NCBI GenBank assembly: GCA_003242675.1
Contig: QGVE01000119.1
Location: forward strand, 1 to 8,504
Direction: 5' to 3'
DNA: 8,504 bases
Source of the DNA: Bacillota bacterium
GTDB lineage: Bacteria; Bacillota_E; Symbiobacteriia; Symbiobacteriales; Symbiobacteriaceae
Shown: piece by piece, positions 4,710 to 8,504 of the stretch
Layout of the letters: each line of letters begins with the position of its first letter
Numbering within the stretch: position 1 is the first letter of the stretch
Translations under genes and position numbers: made by a program
The notes under the pieces: model-generated
What the model saw: only the letters and a program-made list of their open reading frames with translations
Told to the model about the DNA's origin: nothing
The model's database searches: none

Positions 4710-5182
4710 AGCCCCCCTTCGCTCTCCGCGGCGGCATCCAGCAGGATCGCCCCCTCGCCGGCCAGGGCCTGCCCGCTGAGGGACACGATCGCCTTGCCGC
4801 TCAGCAGATCGTCCACGAAGCCGCGGGAGAGCTGCAGGGCGTGGATCTCGCCCGTGCTGGGCTCGAAGTGCAGGTCGTCGAGCGTCCCCAGCTCCTCGCC
4901 CGAGCCGTCCAGCACCGGCAGCCCGGTGAGGGCCGACCCGCAGCGGGAATCCGGCTCGTCCTCCAAATACCGCTCCTCCGCCAGCACGTACGTCGCGCCG
5001 ACGGCCTTCACCGCCTGGTAGTCCAGGATCCGGCGCCGGCGGAGCAGCCCGCCGGCGCCGAGCACCAGCCCACAGATCCGGCGCCCGTCCCGGCTGATCA
5101 GCACCTCCTGCACGCGGCCCACCGGCCGCATGTCCGGCCCCACCAGCACCGACAGCCCGATCAGATCCCTGACCCTGGCCAC
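4700..5182 (-). CDS. PRC-barrel domain protein (two repeats)
   Basis: This 160-residue soluble protein is made of two PRC-barrel domains. The first is residues 3 to about 72 (VRDLIGLSVLVGPDMRPVGR, then EVLISRDGRRICGLVL). The second is about 82-150 (ALTGLPVLDGSGEELGTLDD, then FEPSTGEIHALQLS). PRC barrels are small beta-barrels named from photoreaction-centre subunit H and the RNA-processing protein RimM, and act mainly in protein or RNA contacts. Two in tandem after mnmA is a recurring layout in clostridia and Bacillus relatives. The GTG start is preceded by GAGG and AGG-rich sequence. It is the first gene of the four-gene set ending in the permease and begins after the mnmA terminator, so it probably has its own promoter in 5183-5277, where I see no clear one. 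Confidence 0.85.
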   Translation of the reverse strand: MARVRDLIGLSVLVGPDMRPVGRVQEVLISRDGRRICGLVLGAGGLLRRRRILDYQAVKAVGATYVLAEERYLEDEPDSRCGSALTGLPVLDGSGEELGTLDDLHFEPSTGEIHALQLSRGFVDDLLSGKAIVSLSGQALAGEGAILLDAAAESEGGLWT

Positions 5183-5277
5183 GCCTGCCTCAATCCCTCG
5201 CTCGCGTGATTCCGGATCGTCCCGCTCTGCATGCCAGTCTTCCCAGATCGCCGCAGGGACAAACGCCCACCGCGCGC

Positions 5278-5315
5278 AAAAACCCCCGGGTCCCGCCCGA
5301 AAGCGGGCCCGGGGG
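5278..5315 (-). terminator. Rho-independent terminator of mnmA
   Basis: On the minus strand a 13-bp GC-rich stem with one bulge (5308-5315 and 5303-5307 with 5292-5296 and 5283-5290) is capped by a TTTC-containing loop and followed by five T's (A's at 5278-5282). It starts 12 bases after the mnmA stop, ending the desulfurase/MnmA transcript before the PRC-barrel set. Confidence 0.9.
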
Positions 5316-5327
5316 CCGGTTTTCCCG

Positions 5328-6425
5328 CTACTTCAGCGCGCGCTCAATGGTCCCGCCGCCCAGCACCCAGTCGCCGTCGTAGAAGACCACCGCCTGGCCG
5401 GGGGTGATCGCCCGCTGCGGCTCGTCGAACTCGACCCGCACGGTGCCGTCATCCAGCGGATAGATCGTGCAGTCCGCCTCCGGCGCCATGCGCCGGATCT
5501 TCGCGCGGCACCGCCGCGGCTCCGTGAGCTCGGGGATGGCGATCCAGTTCAGGTCCGAGGCGATCAGCCCGGGCCGGTAGGTCTCCTCGGCCTCCCCGAC
5601 GATCAGCGCGTTGCGCTCCACGTCCAGCTCCACCACGTACATCGGGCGCCGCGTCGTGAGGCCGAGCCCCTTGCGCTGCCCCACCGTGTAGAGCGGCAGC
5701 CCCTGGTGCTGCCCGATCACCTCGCCCCGGGTGTTCAGGATCGGACCGGGCACGATGGCCTCGGGCACCCGCTCCTTCAGGAAGCGGCCGTAGTCGTTGT
5801 CGTAGACGAAGCAGATCTCCTGTGAGTCGGGCTTGTCAGCGGTGACAAACCCGTACTTCTTCGCCAGGGCCCGCACCTCCGACTTCTGCATGTGCCCGAC
5901 CGGGAAGAGCGTGTGGGCGAGCGCCTCCTGGGTGAGGTTGTGCAGCACGTAGGTCTGGTCCTTGCGGGCGTCGGCCGACTTGCCCAGCAGCCACCGGCCG
6001 GGGAAGCGGTCGTCCCGCCCGATCACGGCGTAATGGCCGGTGGCCACGTAGTCGCACTCCAACTGGCGGGCCTTCTCCAGGAAGGCCGAGAACTTCACGT
6101 ACCGGTTGCACGCGATGCACGGGTTCGGGGTGCGGCCGCGGGTGTATTCCTCGATGAAGTAGTCGATCACCGTCCGGGCAAACTGCCCCTGGAAGTTCAT
6201 CACGTAGTACGGGATGCCCAGCTTGTGGGCGACGGAGCGGGCGTCCTCCACCGCGGCCAGGGAGCAGCAGCCGGAGTGCTGGTTCATCTGGATCTCTTCG
6301 GGAATGTCGTCCGTCCAGGTGTTCATCGTGACGCCGATCACCTCGTAGCCCTGCTCCACCAGGAGCGCGGCCGCCACCGAGGAGTCGACGCCGCCGGACA
6401 TCGCCATGAGGACGCGCTTGGCCAC
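5328..6425 (-). CDS. mnmA: tRNA-uridine 2-sulfurtransferase MnmA (TrmU)
   Basis: MnmA activates U34 of tRNA-Lys, -Glu and -Gln with ATP and replaces O2 by sulfur, giving s2U. The 365-residue product is of normal length. It has the N-terminal PP-loop SGGVDSS (10-16), the first catalytic cysteine C103 in NPCIACN, the ATGHYA segment (128-133), the second cysteine C205 in DSQEICFV, and the C-terminal beta-barrel domains (TVGQRKGLG at 247-255, GQAVVFYDGDWVLGGG near the end). I chose the GTG at 6425: AAGGGGG lies ten bases upstream and the resulting N-terminus AKRVLMAMSGGVDSS fits the family. An in-frame extension to 6509 has no such support. It follows the desulfurase gene by 92 bases and ends with a strong terminator. 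The desulfurase is the likely sulfur donor. Confidence 0.97.
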   Translation of the reverse strand: MAKRVLMAMSGGVDSSVAAALLVEQGYEVIGVTMNTWTDDIPEEIQMNQHSGCCSLAAVEDARSVAHKLGIPYYVMNFQGQFARTVIDYFIEEYTRGRTPNPCIACNRYVKFSAFLEKARQLECDYVATGHYAVIGRDDRFPGRWLLGKSADARKDQTYVLHNLTQEALAHTLFPVGHMQKSEVRALAKKYGFVTADKPDSQEICFVYDNDYGRFLKERVPEAIVPGPILNTRGEVIGQHQGLPLYTVGQRKGLGLTTRRPMYVVELDVERNALIVGEAEETYRPGLIASDLNWIAIPELTEPRRCRAKIRRMAPEADCTIYPLDDGTVRVEFDEPQRAITPGQAVVFYDGDWVLGGGTIERALK

Positions 6426-6517
6426 CGGTCGCCCACCCCCTTCTTTCCTCGAGTCGTAGTGTAGCCGGAACGCGGGTCCGGCCGCACCCGCCGGATCCGC
6501 CTCGCGCACGGGCCGGG

Positions 6518-7699
6518 TCAGCGACCCGGCGCCGCCAGTTTCCGCAGGAACTCCACCGACTTGGCAAACTGCTCGACCGCGTAGTCGATGTCCTCTGCGG
6601 TGTTCTCGTCGCCGAACGAGAAGCGGAGCGACGACTGCGCCGTCTCCCGGCTGCAGCCCACGGCCAGCAGCACGTGGCTGGGCTGCAGCGACCCCGAGGT
6701 GCAGGCCGAACCCGACGAGGCGTAAACCCCGGCCATGTCGAGGCGGAGCAGGAGCGCCTCGCCCTCCACCCCTTCCACCGAGACGTTGGCATTGCCCGGG
6801 TGGCGCAGCTCGGGATGCACGAACGGGTCGACGCCGTTCAGCCGCACGCCCTCGATGGCGAGCACCCCGCGCAGGAACCGGTCGCGCATCTCCCGGGCGT
6901 GGGCGGCCCGCCGCTCTAGCTCCCGGGCGGCGATCTCCGCCGCCAGGCCGAAGCCGACGATCCCCGGCACGTTCTCCGTGCCGGCCCGCATCTTGCGCTC
7001 CTGGCCGCCGCCGGTGGTGAGGCCGGGGCCGAAGCGGAAGCCCTTGCGCACGTAGAGCGCCCCGACGCCCTTCGGGCCGTAGATCTTGTGGCTGGAGATG
7101 GAGAGCAGGTCCACCCCGAGCTTCTTCACGTCCAGCAGGATGTAGCCCGCCGCCTGGACGGCGTCGGTGTGGAAGATGACGTCCGGGTCCTTCGCCTTGG
7201 CAGCGGCGCAGAGGGCCGCGATGTCCTGCACCGTTCCGATCTCGTTGTTCACCGCCATGATCGAGATCAGCACGGTGGTGGGGCGCATCGCCGCCAGGAG
7301 GGCCTCGGGCCGGATGATGCCGGTGCCCGGCTCCACCTCCACCATCGTCACCTCGTACCCCTCGCGCTCCAGGGCGAGCGCGGTGTCCAGCACGGCGTGG
7401 TGCTCAAACGGCGAGATGATGAGGTGGTTGCCCTTGGCCCGGTTGGCGGCCATGGCGCCGCGCAGGGCCCAGTTGTCGGCCTCGGTGCCGCCGCTGGTGA
7501 AGAAGATCTCGCTGGGCTGGGCCCCGATCAGGGCGGCGACCTGTGCACGGGCCTCCTCGACCCCTTTGCGGGCCTGGCGGCCAACGGCGTGGATGGATGA
7601 AGGGTTGCCGTAGTACTCCGTCAGGTACTCATAGACCCGCCGGGCCACCTCCGGGTGACAGCGGGTGGTCGCGGCGTGGTCGCAGTACACCCTGCGCAT
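6518..7699 (-). CDS. iscS: cysteine desulfurase (IscS/NifS family)
   Basis: This PLP enzyme takes sulfur from cysteine as an enzyme persulfide and passes it to acceptors such as MnmA or Fe-S scaffolds. The 393-residue product begins RRVYCDHAATT. PLP is held by K205 (SSHKIYGPKG), with H100 (EHHAVLD), D179 and Q182 (HTDAVQ) around it. The catalytic cysteine C333 sits in the SSGSACTSGS loop, and PSHVLLAVG and R359 (SLRFSFG) complete the active site. The ATG at 7699 has GGAAGGGGG at the right distance; an earlier TTG would overlap that Shine-Dalgarno sequence. It follows the Rrf2 regulator by 57 bases and precedes mnmA. No iscU-like gene is next to it, so delivery to MnmA is the clearest job here. 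A supply to Fe-S assembly elsewhere in the genome is not excluded. The symbol iscS is by family; yrvO- or nifS-type naming would also fit. Confidence 0.96.
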   Translation of the reverse strand: MRRVYCDHAATTRCHPEVARRVYEYLTEYYGNPSSIHAVGRQARKGVEEARAQVAALIGAQPSEIFFTSGGTEADNWALRGAMAANRAKGNHLIISPFEHHAVLDTALALEREGYEVTMVEVEPGTGIIRPEALLAAMRPTTVLISIMAVNNEIGTVQDIAALCAAAKAKDPDVIFHTDAVQAAGYILLDVKKLGVDLLSISSHKIYGPKGVGALYVRKGFRFGPGLTTGGGQERKMRAGTENVPGIVGFGLAAEIAARELERRAAHAREMRDRFLRGVLAIEGVRLNGVDPFVHPELRHPGNANVSVEGVEGEALLLRLDMAGVYASSGSACTSGSLQPSHVLLAVGCSRETAQSSLRFSFGDENTAEDIDYAVEQFAKSVEFLRKLAAPGR

Positions 7700-7729
7700 G
7701 GCTGTCGCGCCCCCTTCCAAAGGACCCCT

Positions 7730-7745
7730 GCCGCCGCACGGCGGC
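7730..7745 (-). other. small hairpin between the regulator and iscS
   Basis: GCCGCC (7730-7735) and GGCGGC (7740-7745) form a perfect 6-bp stem with a four-base loop in the 57-base gap. It has no T-run, so it is not a full terminator. It may slow transcription or protect mRNA ends and so set the ratio of regulator to desulfurase. Confidence 0.35.
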
Positions 7746-7756
7746 TGCGACTCGAC

Positions 7757-8197
7757 CTAGATGTGATACATCGGGTTCCCCCGCTCTGCGAGGACCTGGT
7801 CCACCAGATCCTGCAGCGTGATGGAGTCGATGACCTTGCTGATCTCCCGGGTCACCCGCTCCCACACGCCGTGGACCGGGCAGGCGCTGGCGCACTCCGG
7901 GTCCGGCTCGCCCTCGGTCGCGCAGTCCGTGTAGCCGACGGGCCCCTCCAGCACCCGGATGATGTCGCCGACGGTGATCTGGCTGGCCGGCCGGGCCAGC
8001 ATGTAGCCGCCCTGCGCCCCGCGCACGGCGGTGATGATCCCCGCCCGGCGCAGGGGCGCCGCCAGCTGCTCGAGGTAATGTTCCGAAAGGCCCTGCCGCT
8101 CGGCGATGGTCCGCAGCGAGATGGGACCCGCCCCCTGGTGCATCGCCAGCTCGAACAGGGCCTTGACGCCGTATTTCCCCTTGGTCGAGAGCTTCAC
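7757..8197 (-). CDS. Rrf2 family transcriptional regulator (IscR-type, three cysteines)
   Basis: This 146-residue winged-helix regulator begins KLSTKGKYGVKALFELA, the Rrf2 signature. The helix-turn-helix spans about 25-55 (ISLRTIAERQGLSEHYLEQL) with the wing RGAQGGYML (59-67). Three cysteines, C92, C102 and C106 (spacing x9 and x3), plus H109 lie where IscR binds its [2Fe-2S] cluster (E. coli spacing x5/x5). A cluster is therefore likely, unlike CymR, which lacks them. It probably senses Fe-S status and controls itself and iscS. I chose the GTG at 8197, with GGGGGC about eight bases upstream. The in-frame extension to 8272 would run through the promoter. A strong promoter and a repeated decamer lie just upstream. 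Confidence 0.93.
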   Translation of the reverse strand: MKLSTKGKYGVKALFELAMHQGAGPISLRTIAERQGLSEHYLEQLAAPLRRAGIITAVRGAQGGYMLARPASQITVGDIIRVLEGPVGYTDCATEGEPDPECASACPVHGVWERVTREISKVIDSITLQDLVDQVLAERGNPMYHI

Positions 8198-8209
8198 CCG
8201 ATCGCCCCC

Positions 8210-8267
8210 AATTCCGACTACCAATATCGGGATCGCCAAGTAGAGTCTATGCCCCGCAATCCCGACT
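8210..8267 (-). promoter_or_regulatory. possible autoregulatory operator (repeated AGTCGGRATT)
   Basis: On the minus strand AGTCGGGATT (8258-8267) and AGTCGGAATT (8210-8219) are direct copies with one difference. The first fills the spacer next to the -35 and the second lies in the leader before the start codon. Rrf2 regulators often bind repeats that overlap their own promoters. The assignment to this regulator is inference. Confidence 0.35.
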
Positions 8268-8272
8268 GTCAA
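8244..8272 (-). promoter_or_regulatory. sigma-A-type promoter of the regulator/iscS/mnmA genes
   Basis: On the minus strand a perfect -35 TTGACA (8267-8272) lies 17 bases before TAGACT (8244-8249), four of six to the -10 consensus. It is the clearest promoter on this strand and is placed to drive the Rrf2 gene and, by read-through, iscS and mnmA. The leader is about 40 bases. Confidence 0.8.
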
Positions 8273-8288
8273 GAGCGGATTTTAGGGG

Positions 8289-8504
8289 TCACGGCCGCAC
8301 CGTGGACAGCCGGACGGTGACCACGCTGCCGGACGGCACCGCGGTCCCCGGGGCCGGGCTCTGCTCCACCACGAAGCCGGCGCCGTCGCCCTGCTTGAGC
8401 AGGAGCCCCAGCTCGGCGGCGAGCCTCCCCGCGTCGGCTAAGGTCAGGCCGCGGAAGTCCGGCACCGTCACCGTCTCCCCGCTCCGCGGCCCGAGCACCA
8501 GCTC
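8289..8504 (-). CDS. PASTA-domain protein, C-terminal end (partial)
   Basis: The reading frame stays open to the window edge, so only the last 71 or so residues are seen. They form one PASTA domain: VTVPDFRGLTLADAGRLAAE, then LGLLLKQGDG, then EQSPAPGTAVPSGSVVTVRL, ending just after. PASTA domains bind peptidoglycan fragments and occur at the ends of class B penicillin-binding proteins (SpoVD/Pbp2b types) and PrkC-type kinases. Which of these it is cannot be told from this piece. A GTG at 8498 is in frame, but nothing marks it as a start. The stop lies 16 bases before the -35 of the regulator promoter. Confidence 0.85.
   Translation of the reverse strand, partial: ELVLGPRSGETVTVPDFRGLTLADAGRLAAELGLLLKQGDGAGFVVEQSPAPGTAVPSGSVVTVRLSTVRP

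Noticed and set aside
6426..6509. N-terminal extension of mnmA
   Set aside because: The extra 28 residues fit no MnmA, and the Shine-Dalgarno sequence for the GTG at 6425 lies inside it.
5836..6792. 318-residue minus-strand frame over mnmA and iscS
   Set aside because: It is out of frame with two well-conserved enzymes and Arg/Gly-rich throughout, as GC-rich shadow frames are.
8198..8272. N-terminal extension of the Rrf2 regulator
   Set aside because: It would be encoded by the -35, -10 and leader; the family begins at KLSTKGKYG, just after the GTG at 8197.
1..8504. CRISPR array, transposase or toxin-antitoxin or defence genes
   Set aside because: No evenly spaced repeats, no transposase motifs and no paired small toxin/antitoxin genes were seen; the 87-residue gene stands alone.

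Overview
The window looks like chromosomal DNA of a high-GC Firmicute, most like Symbiobacterium. The signs are high GC, frequent GTG starts behind G-rich Shine-Dalgarno sequences, tRNAs with encoded CCA, and a Rrf2/iscS/mnmA block of clostridial-Bacillus type. The species is an inference from gene content and style.

Left part (1-1300): an accessory, decaying region. A fragment resembling the 5' half of a thiamine-pyrophosphate riboswitch lies at the left edge. A tyrosine-recombinase gene follows behind an exact LexA (SOS) box. It keeps all catalytic residues but has lost most of its core-binding domain. An imperfect palindrome separates it from the terminator of the next transcript.

RNA block (1262-2081, minus strand): tRNA-Lys(CTT), tRNA-Thr(GGT), two strong hairpins, then a type-A RNase P RNA gene (rnpB) with its own terminator. 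rnpB has 13-bp P1 and 7-bp P2 helices and recognisable conserved regions. Its P4 helix departs from the nearly invariant bacterial sequence in a compensated way, and I consider this the most interesting observation here.

Middle (2127-3183): an unrecognised 129-residue protein (minus), the frameshifted 3' remnant of a pdxA-like gene (minus), and a small helical protein of unknown function (plus) with a good sigma-A-type promoter and its own terminator.

Right part (3171-8504, minus strand): reading in the direction of transcription, the end of a PASTA-domain protein, a Rrf2 (IscR-type) regulator with three cysteines and a strong promoter, a cysteine desulfurase, the tRNA 2-thiouridylase MnmA with a strong terminator, and then a tightly packed set: PRC-barrel protein, zinc-ribbon miniprotein, YtxH-like membrane protein and AI-2E family permease. 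The desulfurase probably supplies persulfide sulfur to MnmA for s2U34 in tRNAs, under a regulator that may sense Fe-S status. No iscU lies between them. The role of the PRC/Zn-ribbon/YtxH/permease set is unknown.
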